The notes under the pieces are model-generated. The model was not told where the DNA came from. It did no database searches and was given only the letters and a program-made list of their open reading frames with translations. This document shows, piece after piece, positions 43,975 to 52,978 of a stretch of 64,000 bases of DNA. Source of the stretch: an uncultured bacterium (GTDB lineage: Bacteria > Verrucomicrobiota > Lentisphaeria > Victivallales > UBA1829). Position numbers and translations under genes: made by a program. Numbering within the stretch: the first letter of the stretch is position 1; the number at the start of each line of letters is the position of its first letter. The stretch lies in NCBI GenBank assembly GCA_902778895.1, contig CACYZF010000008.1:186001-250000 (forward strand). Reading direction: 5' to 3'.

Positions 43975-45060
43975 ATGCCGCAGAACGATTCCTACGCCCC
44001 CTTCCGGCGAGTTCCGCAGGGCTCCCGTATCCTGATGGCGTTCAGCGGCGGGGTCGATTCCGCCGTCGCCGCCGTCCTCGCTCTTCGCGCAGGGTATCAG
44101 GTCACCGGCGTTCACATGACGCTCCTCCCCTGTGGCGAAGATTCCCGGCGCAAAGCCGAAGAAACCGCCGCAAAGCTCGGAATCGAACTCATCCACGCGG
44201 ATTGCTCGAAAGAGTTCGAACGATCCGTCCTGCGTCCGAGCTGGGATATGTACAAATCCGGCTTCACGCCGAACCCGTGCGCGATCTGCAACCCGAAGGT
44301 CAAATTCGGCGCGCTCATGCCGCTGATGGAACAGCACGGCTGTACCGCGTTCGCCACGGGGCATTATGCGAAAGCGATCGACGCAGGAGATGGCAAAACC
44401 TCCCTCGCCCGCGGCTCGTTCCGCGAGAAGGACCAGTCGTATTTCCTTTTCGGGCTCTCGCAGGAACAGCTCGCGCGCATCGTCTTCCCGCTCGGCGGCA
44501 TGACGAAGCCCGAGGTGCGCGGGATCGCCCGCGAACTCGGCCTGCCGAACGCCGAATCGAAGGAAAGCCAGGACGCATGCTTCATGCCGCCGGACAGGAC
44601 CGCCGCCGAGTTCCTGCACGAATATTTCGGCGAACGCGTGCCCGGCGGAACGTTTGCCGCCGCACCCGACGGACGCATCCTCGGGCGGCACGACGGGATC
44701 TACGCGTACACGATCGGGCAACGGAAAGGCACGGGCGTGGCGATGGGCGTCCCGGCCTGGGTCAGCCGCATCGACGCAGGAGAAAACAAGGTCTGGCTCA
44801 CGACGAATCCGGACGACCTGCTGCGCGACGCGCTCGTGCTGCCGTGCGCCCAATGGATCACGAAACCCGCCGAAGCCGCGGAATTCCGCGCTCAGGTACA
44901 GATACGGTATCGTTCGCGCCCCGCGGACGCCTCGGTCCTGCTCTCGCCGAACGGCGTGGTCTTCATCAAGTTCGATACGCCCCAGCGGGCGGTCACGCCC
45001 GGACAAGCGGCGGTCATCTACGACGGGGAAACACTTCTTGGCGGCGGCTGGATCCCTTAA
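43975..45060 (+). CDS. mnmA: tRNA-specific 2-thiouridylase
   Basis: A 361-residue enzyme that thiolates the wobble uridine (U34) of Lys, Glu and Gln tRNAs. The PP-loop ATP site FSGGVDSAVAA is near residue 22. The first catalytic Cys is in PNPCAICNPKVKFG (about 100), the second in SKESQDACFMPP (about 200), followed by the IGQRKG loop and the C-terminal beta barrel. The length is normal. It closes the FHA-ftsH-DUF167-mnmA run and converges with the next gene. Confidence 0.92.
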   Translation: MPQNDSYAPFRRVPQGSRILMAFSGGVDSAVAAVLALRAGYQVTGVHMTLLPCGEDSRRKAEETAAKLGIELIHADCSKEFERSVLRPSWDMYKSGFTPNPCAICNPKVKFGALMPLMEQHGCTAFATGHYAKAIDAGDGKTSLARGSFREKDQSYFLFGLSQEQLARIVFPLGGMTKPEVRGIARELGLPNAESKESQDACFMPPDRTAAEFLHEYFGERVPGGTFAAAPDGRILGRHDGIYAYTIGQRKGTGVAMGVPAWVSRIDAGENKVWLTTNPDDLLRDALVLPCAQWITKPAEAAEFRAQVQIRYRSRPADASVLLSPNGVVFIKFDTPQRAVTPGQAAVIYDGETLLGGGWIP

Positions 45061-45122
45061 TGCGCTGAAATCCGGGCACAATACGCCCGTCCCCTCCACC
45101 GCTCAAAAAAGGGAAAAACGGA

Positions 45123-46802
45123 TTACGCCTGCGGTTTGGTTTCAGGGAAATCGCTGCTGACCGCGACCACGGCGGCACGTCCCAGAACATCCGACGGCGT
45201 GCGGGCCAGCACCACGACGCGGCGTTCTCCGTCGACCACGAATTCGCGTACGATCGTTCTGCCCGTATCGAACGCCTCGCGCACGGCCTTGCCCGCGTCG
45301 ATATCCTGAAGCCACGGCACGGAACTGATGTTCCTCCACGGGATTTCACCCGCCTGCTCCACCTCGCCGAACTGCATGTGGTAATCGATGATGCGGCCTT
45401 CGCGGTCCGTCACCAGCACACGCACCGGCAGAGAATCGTAAACGGCTTCCGACAGGTTGCGTCTTCTGCGGCGCGCACGGACGGAAAGCAGGGTAAACGC
45501 GGCCAGAACGAACAGCACGGCGGCGTTTGCCGCGAGCAGAGCGAATATGCGTTTTTTCGTCCAAGTGGGGTACACCCTCATCTGCGGCGCTTTTTTGGTG
45601 GTCGTATTCGCCACGATCACGTTCTCCGGGAAATCAGTCAGCAGATCGATGCCGTAGCGTTTCTGCGCCGCCTCGTTGATCCACAGGTCGTCGCTCTCCG
45701 CGATGGTCGCCGGAACGCTTTTCCTTGACAGAGCAAGCGAATCCTTGCTCAACTCTTCCAGCAGGTCGGCAGACTGAAGCGCAAGCTTGTTCATGGAGCG
45801 GCAGAACCCGCCGACCTCGTTTTTCCGAACGGGCGGCGTGTCTGAGAAGACAGGACACGCGTCGAAATTGTCCGGCAGCCATTCCACGGGGTCCCGGCCA
45901 TGCTCGATCGAGGAAAGCGACACGATGACCGTGTCCGGCTGGATCTCCGCCTTGAGGTCCGCCGCGAACTTGTTTTTCAGCTCCTTGATATCCGCCTCGG
46001 TCACGTCACGTATCGGGATTTCCGGAATCGGGATGGTCTTCAGCGTCTTTCCCGGGCCGAGCTTCGACAGATATGCGGTCTCCTGTTCTTCGTTCCAGAT
46101 ATTGCCGGGGACCAGCAGGACGACTTTCTTCGTCTTCGGGAACACCGACAGCGCGAGTTCCGTATTCGGCCACGGATCGACCGGATGCAGGATGGCGAAC
46201 GCATTGGGAAATAACGCGGGTTCGGTCTTGCCGTCTTTGGTCTGCGGCTCGCGGACCGATTCGTCGAACGACGACACCCCGGCGAACAGGATGACCATAT
46301 CGTCCCGTTTCGGTTCAACCATTCGGTTGTAGTTCCGGGCAAAGCTGTTTAACTCGGATGTTATTTTGTCCGAGGCGACCACGATCAGCGCTTCGAATCC
46401 CTGCCAGTTCTGTCCCCCAAGCAAGGGTAGAAGCTGCTCAAGGGCCCACGCGCGTTCGGATGTCGTGTTGTACAGTTGGCGGATCATCTGCACATCCACT
46501 GCTTCGAGGAACCACGGATTGTGGTAGAAACCGCGTTCGGAGGAAAACTTCGGCGATTTCCGGACGAGCTCGCGATAGTCCTGCTGATGACGGAGCCTCG
46601 CCTCTTCCAGCCCGTCGAGGAAGGCGTCGCGGTCCGCCTTCGAAGTCTCGGCGGAGAACAGCACCAGGACTTTCCCGAATCGTGGCGGAATCGGCTTCGA
46701 CTCCTGGGCACCGGCCAGCGTCCCGATGGAAAAAGACATCCATACCGTGCTCAGCACGGCCAATGTCAAGGTCAGTTTAAGAAACATGCGTTTCAAATCC
46801 AT
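45123..46802 (-). CDS. Periplasmic binding-protein-like sensor with membrane segment and PAS-like domain
   Basis: A 559-residue protein from the ATG at 46802; the ORF is open upstream but the promoter (46854-46882) lies inside that stretch. A signal peptide (MDLKRMFLKLTLTLAVLSTV...) precedes a ~390-residue periplasmic part resembling type 1 solute-binding folds (VLVLFSAETSKADRDAFLDG, KVVLLVPGNIW, PDTVIVSLSSIEH). One membrane segment (IFALLAANAAVLFVLAAFTLL) follows at about 430-450, then an Arg-rich stop and a PAS-like domain (SLPVRVLVTDREGRIIDYHM) to the end. No kinase, GGDEF or methyl-accepting domain follows, so the output is unknown; it may signal to a separate partner. Confidence 0.78.
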   Translation of the reverse strand: MDLKRMFLKLTLTLAVLSTVWMSFSIGTLAGAQESKPIPPRFGKVLVLFSAETSKADRDAFLDGLEEARLRHQQDYRELVRKSPKFSSERGFYHNPWFLEAVDVQMIRQLYNTTSERAWALEQLLPLLGGQNWQGFEALIVVASDKITSELNSFARNYNRMVEPKRDDMVILFAGVSSFDESVREPQTKDGKTEPALFPNAFAILHPVDPWPNTELALSVFPKTKKVVLLVPGNIWNEEQETAYLSKLGPGKTLKTIPIPEIPIRDVTEADIKELKNKFAADLKAEIQPDTVIVSLSSIEHGRDPVEWLPDNFDACPVFSDTPPVRKNEVGGFCRSMNKLALQSADLLEELSKDSLALSRKSVPATIAESDDLWINEAAQKRYGIDLLTDFPENVIVANTTTKKAPQMRVYPTWTKKRIFALLAANAAVLFVLAAFTLLSVRARRRRRNLSEAVYDSLPVRVLVTDREGRIIDYHMQFGEVEQAGEIPWRNISSVPWLQDIDAGKAVREAFDTGRTIVREFVVDGERRVVVLARTPSDVLGRAAVVAVSSDFPETKPQA

Positions 46803-46853
46803 TCTCCAGAACAGCATTCGGAATATCCGGTATTCCAGTTTAATCCAAAGAAT

Positions 46854-46882
46854 ATTATACAGCCGAATCCGTATAAAATCAA
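46854..46882 (-). promoter_or_regulatory. Sigma-70 promoter of the sensor-like gene
   Basis: Read leftward: -35 TTGATT (complement of 46877-46882), 17-base spacer, -10 TATAAT (complement of 46854-46859) preceded by TG. It fixes the start of translation at or after 46802. Confidence 0.78.
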
Positions 46883-46918
46883 GCTGAACGGACTTTTTTT
46901 TAGAAAAAAGGGGCGGGA

Positions 46919-47767
46919 TCAAAGCTCCACCGAGGTTTCCGGCTTTTTCTCTTCGGCTTTGTCTTTTGCCTCAGCCTTCTTCACGATGTAGATATCCTCC
47001 GCGTTCAGCGCGGCGTCCATCGGGGATATGTCGGACTCCCTGAAGAGCTCCGCGATCGGGAGCTTGTTCTGTTTCGCGAGCAGGGCGAACGCCTTCGCAT
47101 AGAACAGCGCGCCGCGGAAACAGATATGGCAGCGGTCGGACTTGCCCTCCGGGTAGTTCGGGTAGTCGCCGGGATTCAGCACCAGATACAGCGAAGTACC
47201 CTTCTTCTCCCCGGCGACGTTCAGCTCCTTGTCGGCGTATGCGTACAGGTCGACCAGATCGCACTTCGTCTCGGCGGCAACCTCGCGCGCGGATTTCAGG
47301 TACGGGTCGAGGAATCCGGCAGGCTTCAGGGAGCCGTTCTCCAGGTAGATGCCGAACGGAATGGACGTGGCGATCACGGGGATGCCGCCCGCCTTGCGCA
47401 CGTCCTCCACGAAACCCTTCATGTTCTCCTTGTATTCGGTCCGCGGGTCGGTGTAGCGTTCCGGCTTGTCCTTCGTGCCGTCGTTATGCCCGAACTGAAT
47501 GATCACAAAGTCGCCCTTCTTGACCTCGCGAAGTAGGCCCTCCCAGCGTTTCTCCGCCTTGAAGCTCTTCGTGGAACGCCCGCCGATCGCGCGGTTCTTC
47601 ACGGTCACGCCGTCCTTCACGAGCTCCTGCATGCGCTGCCCCCAGCCCTGCTGCGGGGCCACATTGCCGCGGTAGTTCATCATGGTGGAGTCGCCCGCCA
47701 TGTGGATATCGGCGGCGGCGAGCGTGAACACAGCGGAAGCGAAGACGGCGGCAAGCAGTTTTTTCAT
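46919..47767 (-). CDS. Secreted rhamnogalacturonan acetylesterase-like SGNH hydrolase (CE12 type)
   Basis: A 282-residue protein with a cleavable signal peptide (MKKLLAAVFASAVFTLAAA). SGNH blocks: GDSTMMNY (catalytic Ser), GRSTKSF, IQFGHNDGTKDKPERY (block III) and SDRCHICFRGA (the Asp-x-x-His end). These fit rhamnogalacturonan/pectin acetylesterases, which remove acetyl groups from pectin. The C-terminal tail is Lys/Glu-rich low complexity (AEAKDKAEEKKPET). The start at 47767 is chosen for the signal peptide. It lies after the transporter terminator and has its own likely promoter at 47809-47837. Confidence 0.86.
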   Translation of the reverse strand: MKKLLAAVFASAVFTLAAADIHMAGDSTMMNYRGNVAPQQGWGQRMQELVKDGVTVKNRAIGGRSTKSFKAEKRWEGLLREVKKGDFVIIQFGHNDGTKDKPERYTDPRTEYKENMKGFVEDVRKAGGIPVIATSIPFGIYLENGSLKPAGFLDPYLKSAREVAAETKCDLVDLYAYADKELNVAGEKKGTSLYLVLNPGDYPNYPEGKSDRCHICFRGALFYAKAFALLAKQNKLPIAELFRESDISPMDAALNAEDIYIVKKAEAKDKAEEKKPETSVEL

Positions 47768-47808
47768 GGTCTGAACTCCGGGAAATTGTATTTGACGATT
47801 GATCCGAT

Positions 47809-47837
47809 ACCATACACCGGAAACAAATGAAATACAA
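47809..47837 (-). promoter_or_regulatory. Probable promoter of the acetylesterase gene
   Basis: Read leftward: -35 TTGTAT (complement of 47832-47837), 17-base spacer, -10 TATGGT (complement of 47809-47814) with extended TG. Confidence 0.5.
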
Positions 47838-47861
47838 CCTCGAAACCGGAAAAAAGGCACG

Positions 47862-47894
47862 AAAAAACCGGGAAGGCACTGGGCCTTCCCGGTT
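47862..47894 (-). terminator. Rho-independent terminator of the ytf transporter operon
   Basis: Perfect 12-base stem AACCGGGAAGGC/GCCTTCCCGGTT followed leftward by TTTTTT, about 58 bases after the binding-protein gene. Confidence 0.85.
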
Positions 47895-47951
47895 CGGGAT
47901 CGAATCCGAAGAACCGGACAAAACCGGTTCGTTCAGGCAGTTTTCAGCCGA

Positions 47952-48956
47952 TCAATACTTGCGGCTGTCGACGATCTCCTGCGTGATCTTCTTGGTGACC
48001 ACGGGCTCTCTGTCGGTACCGACGTTGACGCCGCCGACGTTGTCATACACGCCTTCCACGGAGGGGATGCGGGAGGGAACGCTCTTGCCGGCGTGGATCT
48101 GCTCGACCACGTCGAAGAGCTGGGCACCGATGAGCGGGTTGCACTCGACGGTGCAGTTGGCCTTGCCGGCGAGGATCTGCTCGAACATGGTCTTGACGCC
48201 GTCGATGGAGATGATGATGATGTCCTTGCCGGGCTTCTTGCCGGCTTCTTCGATGGCCTGGATCGCGCCGAGGGCCATGTCGTCGTTGTGGGCGAAGAGG
48301 ACCTGGATCTGATCGGCTTCAGGAGACTTCAGGAACGATTCCATGACTTCCTTGCCTTTGGCGCGGGTGAAATCGCCGCTCTGGGACTTGATGATCTTGA
48401 TGCCGGGGTAATTGGAGATGATCTCTTCGAAGCCTTTCTTGCGGTCGATGGCGGGGGCGGAACCGACGGTGCCGACGAGCTCGGCGACGTTGGCGTTCTC
48501 GCCGACGTTCTTCAGGACCCAGCGGCCGGCGCGGCGGCCTTCTTCCACGAAGTCGGAGCCGATGAAGCTGACATAGAGACCGTCTTCGGAGACGTCGACG
48601 GCGCGGTCGAAGAGGACGACCGGGATCTCGGCTTCCTTGGCTTCCTTCAGGACGTCTTCAAAACCGGTGGCGACGACGGGGGAGAAGGAAATCACGTCCA
48701 CGCCCTTGCTGATGAAGTTGCGGATGGCCTTGATCTGGTTTTCCTGCTTCTGCTGGGCATCGGAGAACGTCAGATCGATGCTGGCGCGCTTTTCGGCCTC
48801 GCCCTTGATGGACTCGGTGCTGGCCTTGCGCCAGTCGGATTCCGCGCCGACCTGGGAGAAGCCGACTTTGATCTTGGAGCTGTCGCTCTTGGAGCATCCG
48901 GTGACGAGGAGCGTCGCGGCCGCGGCGGCCATGATGACGGTTGCAAACTTGTTCAT
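47952..48956 (-). CDS. ytfQ: Furanose ABC transporter substrate-binding lipoprotein (YtfQ-like)
   Basis: A 334-residue periplasmic-binding protein of the ribose/galactofuranose class. The signal ends in a lipobox (LLVTGC), so it is membrane-tethered. Family patterns: KVGFSQVGAESDWRKASTES, ISFSPVVATGFEDVLKEAK, VVLFDRAVD, GFEEIISNYPGIKI, FAHNDDMALGAIQAI and IISIDGVK. E. coli YtfQ binds galactofuranose and related sugars; with GH43 enzymes nearby, arabinofuranose is an equally good guess. It is the last gene of ytfR-ytfT-yjfF-ytfQ. Confidence 0.9.
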   Translation of the reverse strand: MNKFATVIMAAAAATLLVTGCSKSDSSKIKVGFSQVGAESDWRKASTESIKGEAEKRASIDLTFSDAQQKQENQIKAIRNFISKGVDVISFSPVVATGFEDVLKEAKEAEIPVVLFDRAVDVSEDGLYVSFIGSDFVEEGRRAGRWVLKNVGENANVAELVGTVGSAPAIDRKKGFEEIISNYPGIKIIKSQSGDFTRAKGKEVMESFLKSPEADQIQVLFAHNDDMALGAIQAIEEAGKKPGKDIIIISIDGVKTMFEQILAGKANCTVECNPLIGAQLFDVVEQIHAGKSVPSRIPSVEGVYDNVGGVNVGTDREPVVTKKITQEIVDSRKY

Positions 48957-48993
48957 GTTGCTTGCCTTTCTTTAGGTTGTTGTTAGGAAAAAG

Positions 48994-49980
48994 TTATTGG
49001 GATTTCGATTTGGATTTGGAGATCTTCGTGATCAGGTTCTGCATGAAGATGAACGCAAGAACGAGGAGACCGACGATGATGCGGGTCCACCAGGAGTTGA
49101 TGCGTCCGTCGAACACGATCAGCGTCTGGATCAGGCCGAGCACCAGCACGCCGAAGAGCGAGCCGAAGACGTAGCCGACGCCGCCGGTCAGCAGCGTGCC
49201 GCCGATCACGACTGCGGCGATGGCGTCCATTTCCAGGCCGACGCAGTTCAACGGGTTGCCTGCCTTCAGGTACACGGCGTAGACCACGCCCGCGAGCGCG
49301 GAGCAGAATCCGGCGATCGTGTAGGTCATGATCTTGGTGCGGCCGACCGGGATGCCCATCAGCGTCGCGGCGAGCTCGTTGTCGCCGATGGCGTAGATGC
49401 TGCGTCCGGAACGGGTGCGCTGGGAGAAGAAGATGGCCGCAATCAGCACGACGATGTACACGATCACGATGAAGCGGAGGTTCATTCCCTTGCCGAGCTT
49501 GATCGTGAGGTCGTTCTGGATGAAGTTGAACACCGGGTCGTTCTTGATGCCGATGGATTCCTCGCTCACGATGAAGCCGCAGCCGCGGATGAAGAACATC
49601 CCGGCGAGCGTCACGAGGAACGGCGGCAGGCTGAAGCAGTGGATCAGCCAGCCCTGGAGCATGCCGAACGCGATGCCGATCGCGAGCGCGAGGGCAATCG
49701 CGACGAGGGCGTTGCTGCCCGTAGCGATCATCTTCGCGATCAGGATGCTTGTGAAGGCGATGATGGAACCGACCGAGAGGTCAATGCCGCCTGTGAGGAT
49801 CACCAGCGCGGTGCCGATGGCGGCGATGCCGAGGTAGGCGTTGTCGACGAAGAGGTCGAGGAAGACCTTCGGGGAGCCGAAATTCTCAAAGGAGATGATG
49901 CCGATGAGGTAGACGATGAAGAAGACCAGGATCGTGGCCGAGATCGGCACATAGCGCATCGGGAATTTGAACTTTTTCAT
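48994..49980 (-). CDS. yjfF: Furanose ABC transporter permease (YjfF-like)
   Basis: A 328-residue inner-membrane protein with eight to ten membrane segments and the permease patterns IAAIGTALVILTGGIDLSVGS, LPPFLVTLAGMFFIRG, AIGDNELAATLMGIPV and IAAVVIGGTLLTGGVG. The ATG at 49980 overlaps the end of the other permease gene (4 bases); longer extensions are not credible. Forms the channel together with the YtfT-like protein. Confidence 0.9.
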   Translation of the reverse strand: MKKFKFPMRYVPISATILVFFIVYLIGIISFENFGSPKVFLDLFVDNAYLGIAAIGTALVILTGGIDLSVGSIIAFTSILIAKMIATGSNALVAIALALAIGIAFGMLQGWLIHCFSLPPFLVTLAGMFFIRGCGFIVSEESIGIKNDPVFNFIQNDLTIKLGKGMNLRFIVIVYIVVLIAAIFFSQRTRSGRSIYAIGDNELAATLMGIPVGRTKIMTYTIAGFCSALAGVVYAVYLKAGNPLNCVGLEMDAIAAVVIGGTLLTGGVGYVFGSLFGVLVLGLIQTLIVFDGRINSWWTRIIVGLLVLAFIFMQNLITKISKSKSKSQ

Positions 49981-51227
49981 TGGACGCCTCCTTTCGCGGC
50001 CTTCGAGGCGAAGATGGAAAGCACTTTCGCGCGGAAGACCGGCGACTGGAGCAGGCACACGATGATAACCACCATGGCTTTCGGCACCTGAACGATCGCC
50101 GGGCTCACGTTCTTCATATACATCGTAGTGGTCAGCGTCTGGATCAGGATCGCGCCGACCAGCGAGCCGGAGAGGAAGAACCGGCCGCCCGCCATGGAGG
50201 TGCCGCCGATCACGGTGGCGAGGATGGCGTCGAGTTCGAGGTAGAGGCCGGCGTTGTTGGAGTCGGCGCACTTGATGTTGGATGCGGCGAGAAGGCCCGC
50301 GACGCCCGCGCAGAATCCGCAGATCACGTAGGTGAGCCATTTGATGCGGCGCGCCTCGATGCCGGCATAGCGGCTGGCGCGTTCGTTGTTGCCGACGGAC
50401 TCGATGAAGAGCCCGAACGCGGTCTTGCGCGTGAGCAGACCGGCGATTACGTACATCGCGACCACGATCCACACCGAGAACGGCAGGAAGAGCGCGTGGC
50501 CGTTGCAGAGGAACACCAGTCCGGGGTTGTCGAACGTGATGATCTGGCCGTCAGTGATCAGCTGGGCGACGCCGCGTCCGGCGACCATCAGCACCAGCGT
50601 GGCGACCATCGGCTGGATGCCGAAGCCCGCGACCAGCATGCCGTTCCAGAACCCGGCGAGCGTGGAGAGCACGAGCGCGGCGGCGACCGGGATGATCCAG
50701 TACCAGGCGGGTCCCATGCCCGCGCCGACGCAGTTGCCCGCGTCAAGCATGGAAATGAGGAGCGCTGCAATCGCGCCCGCGATAGCCATGACCGCGCCGA
50801 CCGAAATATCGATGCCGCCCGTGGCGATCACGAGCGTCATGCCGATGGCGAGGACCATGACCTTGGAGCCCTGGTTCAGGATGTCGATCGGTGTGCCGTA
50901 GAGATAGTAGCCGAAAATGGAGACGCCTTTTTCATCCTTCTTCGGAGCCTGAGCCTCCTGTCCGGCAGATTCCTGCACAGTCTGCTTGGCGGCTTCGACT
51001 TCCTCTGCCGCGGCCTTCGCGGCGGCTTCAGTGGGGTCGACCGCACTCACGTTGTTTTCGGAGGGATTACCCGGAACGGACGGAGCCTGGACGGCCTGGG
51101 CGGAATCCTGTTTCTTGACTTCGATTTTAAAGAAGTTGTCGGTGAAAATCGCATTGAACAGCAGAAGCAAAGCGAGCGAGACAAGGGGCCATATGAGATG
51201 GCGGAATTTATTCGATGATTTATTCAT
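49977..51227 (-). CDS. ytfT: Furanose ABC transporter permease (YtfT-like) with extra periplasmic insert
   Basis: A 416-residue permease. After the first membrane segment (about 10-29) there is an ~80-residue Ala/Glu/Gln-rich stretch (about 38-105: PTEAAAKAAAEEVEAAKQTV and on) before the usual core begins at FGYYLYGTPIDILNQG. The core has VLAIGMTLVIATGGIDISVGA, NPGLVFLCNGHALFLP, VGNNERASRYAGIEARRI and ILATVIGGTSMAGG. YtfT homologues are normally ~330-340 residues, so the insert explains the extra length. It lies 12 bases after ytfR. Confidence 0.88.
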   Translation of the reverse strand: MNKSSNKFRHLIWPLVSLALLLLFNAIFTDNFFKIEVKKQDSAQAVQAPSVPGNPSENNVSAVDPTEAAAKAAAEEVEAAKQTVQESAGQEAQAPKKDEKGVSIFGYYLYGTPIDILNQGSKVMVLAIGMTLVIATGGIDISVGAVMAIAGAIAALLISMLDAGNCVGAGMGPAWYWIIPVAAALVLSTLAGFWNGMLVAGFGIQPMVATLVLMVAGRGVAQLITDGQIITFDNPGLVFLCNGHALFLPFSVWIVVAMYVIAGLLTRKTAFGLFIESVGNNERASRYAGIEARRIKWLTYVICGFCAGVAGLLAASNIKCADSNNAGLYLELDAILATVIGGTSMAGGRFFLSGSLVGAILIQTLTTTMYMKNVSPAIVQVPKAMVVIIVCLLQSPVFRAKVLSIFASKAAKGGVQ

Positions 51228-51239
51228 GTCGGGGGTCCC

Positions 51240-52733
51240 TTAACCTGCGATGAGTTTCATAACGTTCTTGAGGGAAATGTCGGACCCGGCGACCTCGCCG
51301 ACTTTCTTGCGGTCGCGGAGCACGATCACGCGATCGCAGTCGCGGACGACTTCCTCGAGTTCGGAGCTGATGAAGATGACGGCCATGCCCTCGCCGCAGA
51401 GCTGCTGGGTCAAGGCCTCGATCTCGGCCTTCGCGCCGACGTCGATGCCGCGCGTGGGCTCGTCGAGGATCAGGAGCTTCGGGTTAGTGGCGAGCCAGCG
51501 GGCGATCAGGACTTTCTGCTGGTTGCCGCCGCTCAGGTGCTTGATGAGCTGTTCGCCGCTCGGGGTCTTGATGCGGAGCAGTTTGATGTATTTCTCGGCC
51601 ATCTCTTCCTGCTGCTTCAGCGTCATGGTCTTCCAGATGCCTTTCGACGCCTGGAGCGCGAGCAAGATGTTTTCGCGGATGGTGAGGTCCGGGATGATGC
51701 CGGTCACTTTGCGGTCTTCGGCGATCAGGGCGACTTTCGCCTTGACGGCCTTCTGCGGGGAATTGAAGTTCACGGGCTTGCCGCACATGGTCATAGTGCC
51801 GGAGTCGTGCGGATCGACGCCGAAGATGATCTGCGCGATCTCGGAGCGTCCGGACCCGAGCAGGCCGGCGAGACCGAGCTGTTCGCCTTCACGGATGCTG
51901 ACATCGACCGGGCTGATGGTGCCGACGCGTCCGATGCCCTTCGCTTCGTACACGGTGTCGCCGAACTTGGTGTTCTTCACGATCCCGGCCTGCATCTGGT
52001 TGATCTCGTCCGGAGTCTTGCCGATCATCTTCGCGACCATTTCGATGCGCGGGAGGTCTTTCGCGTCGTAGGAGCCGACGAGCTGGCCGTCGCGCAAGAT
52101 GGTGATGCGGTCGCTGACTTCGTAGACCTGATCGAGGAAGTGCGTGATGAAGATGATCGCCATGCCTTCCTCGCGGAGCTTCTTCATGACTTTGAAGAGT
52201 TCCTTCACCTCGTTTTCGTCGAGGCTGGAGGTCGGTTCGTCGAGGATCAGGAGCTTGCAGTCCACGTCCAGTGCGCGGGCGATTGCCACGAGCTGCTGAA
52301 TGGCGACGGAATAGCTGGAAAGGTTCTCGCCGACATTGATGTCGATGTCGAGCCGGGCGAGCGCCTTGCGGGCCTGCACCTTGCGTTCCTTCTTGTCGAT
52401 GAACCCGAGCTTCGTGCGGGGTTCGCGGCCGATGCAGATGTTTTCGGCCACGGACAGATCGGGCAGCAGGTTCACTTCCTGGTACACGGTGCTGATGCCG
52501 GCGTGTTCGGCGTCCAGCGGGGAACGGAATTTGCACTCCTTCCCGTTGAAATAGACCGAACCCGCGGAAGCGGGATAAACGCCCGTAATGATCTTGATGA
52601 GAGTACTTTTCCCCGCGCCGTTTTCTCCCATGAGGGCATGGATTTCGCCGGCTTTCACCGCGAAATCGACGCCTTTGAGAGCCTTGACCCCGAGGAATTG
52701 CTTCTCAATGCCTTTGGTTTGCAGTAAATCCAT
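51240..52733 (-). CDS. ytfR: Furanose ABC transporter ATPase with two nucleotide-binding domains (YtfR-like)
   Basis: A 497-residue ATPase. First domain: Walker A GENGAGKST near 40, Walker B LLILDEPTSSLDENE, with a degenerate signature (SVAIQQLVAIARAL). Second domain: degenerate Walker A GLLGSGRSE near 290, intact signature HLSGGNQQKVLIARWL and Walker B LLILDEPTRGIDVGA. This alternation is usual for sugar importers of the RbsA/MglA type. It is the first gene of the leftward transporter operon, behind the promoter at 52788-52816. Confidence 0.93.
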   Translation of the reverse strand: MDLLQTKGIEKQFLGVKALKGVDFAVKAGEIHALMGENGAGKSTLIKIITGVYPASAGSVYFNGKECKFRSPLDAEHAGISTVYQEVNLLPDLSVAENICIGREPRTKLGFIDKKERKVQARKALARLDIDINVGENLSSYSVAIQQLVAIARALDVDCKLLILDEPTSSLDENEVKELFKVMKKLREEGMAIIFITHFLDQVYEVSDRITILRDGQLVGSYDAKDLPRIEMVAKMIGKTPDEINQMQAGIVKNTKFGDTVYEAKGIGRVGTISPVDVSIREGEQLGLAGLLGSGRSEIAQIIFGVDPHDSGTMTMCGKPVNFNSPQKAVKAKVALIAEDRKVTGIIPDLTIRENILLALQASKGIWKTMTLKQQEEMAEKYIKLLRIKTPSGEQLIKHLSGGNQQKVLIARWLATNPKLLILDEPTRGIDVGAKAEIEALTQQLCGEGMAVIFISSELEEVVRDCDRVIVLRDRKKVGEVAGSDISLKNVMKLIAG

Positions 52734-52770
52734 TCGTTTTTCCTGTGTGAGGGTGAGTGGACAGTCAATT

Positions 52771-52787
52771 TAGAATATGTTCTAGAA
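52771..52787. promoter_or_regulatory. Operator-like palindrome at the ytfR transcription start
   Basis: TAGAATATGTTCTA (52771-52784) is a perfect interrupted inverted repeat, and TTCTAGAA (52780-52787) is a second palindrome nested with it. Both abut the -10 box on the downstream side, where a repressor would block transcription. Confidence 0.55.
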
Positions 52788-52816
52788 AAGATAGCACACT
52801 TTCGGCGTTTTTTCAA
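52788..52816 (-). promoter_or_regulatory. Sigma-70 promoter of the ytf transporter operon
   Basis: Read leftward: -35 TTGAAA (complement of 52811-52816), 17-base spacer, -10 TATCTT (complement of 52788-52793) with extended TG. Confidence 0.72.
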
Positions 52817-52888
52817 TCTTGTTTTTCTTTTTTTCACGAATAATTTCTTTCGTTTTTCAAATTATATTTCCTTATCCTTATTTTTCTC

Positions 52889-52917
52889 TTGATTTTTTGC
52901 GGACGTTAAATTATATT
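52889..52917 (+). promoter_or_regulatory. Sigma-70 promoter of the redox/GH43 operon
   Basis: -35 TTGATT (52889-52894), 17-base spacer, -10 TATATT (52912-52917). It diverges from the transporter promoter, with about 70 bases between the -35 boxes. Confidence 0.7.
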
Positions 52918-52978
52918 ATGCCGAATCCGAACATATCAATTCCAACATCTTTTTTTGTGAAACGGAGGCTTCGTTTTT

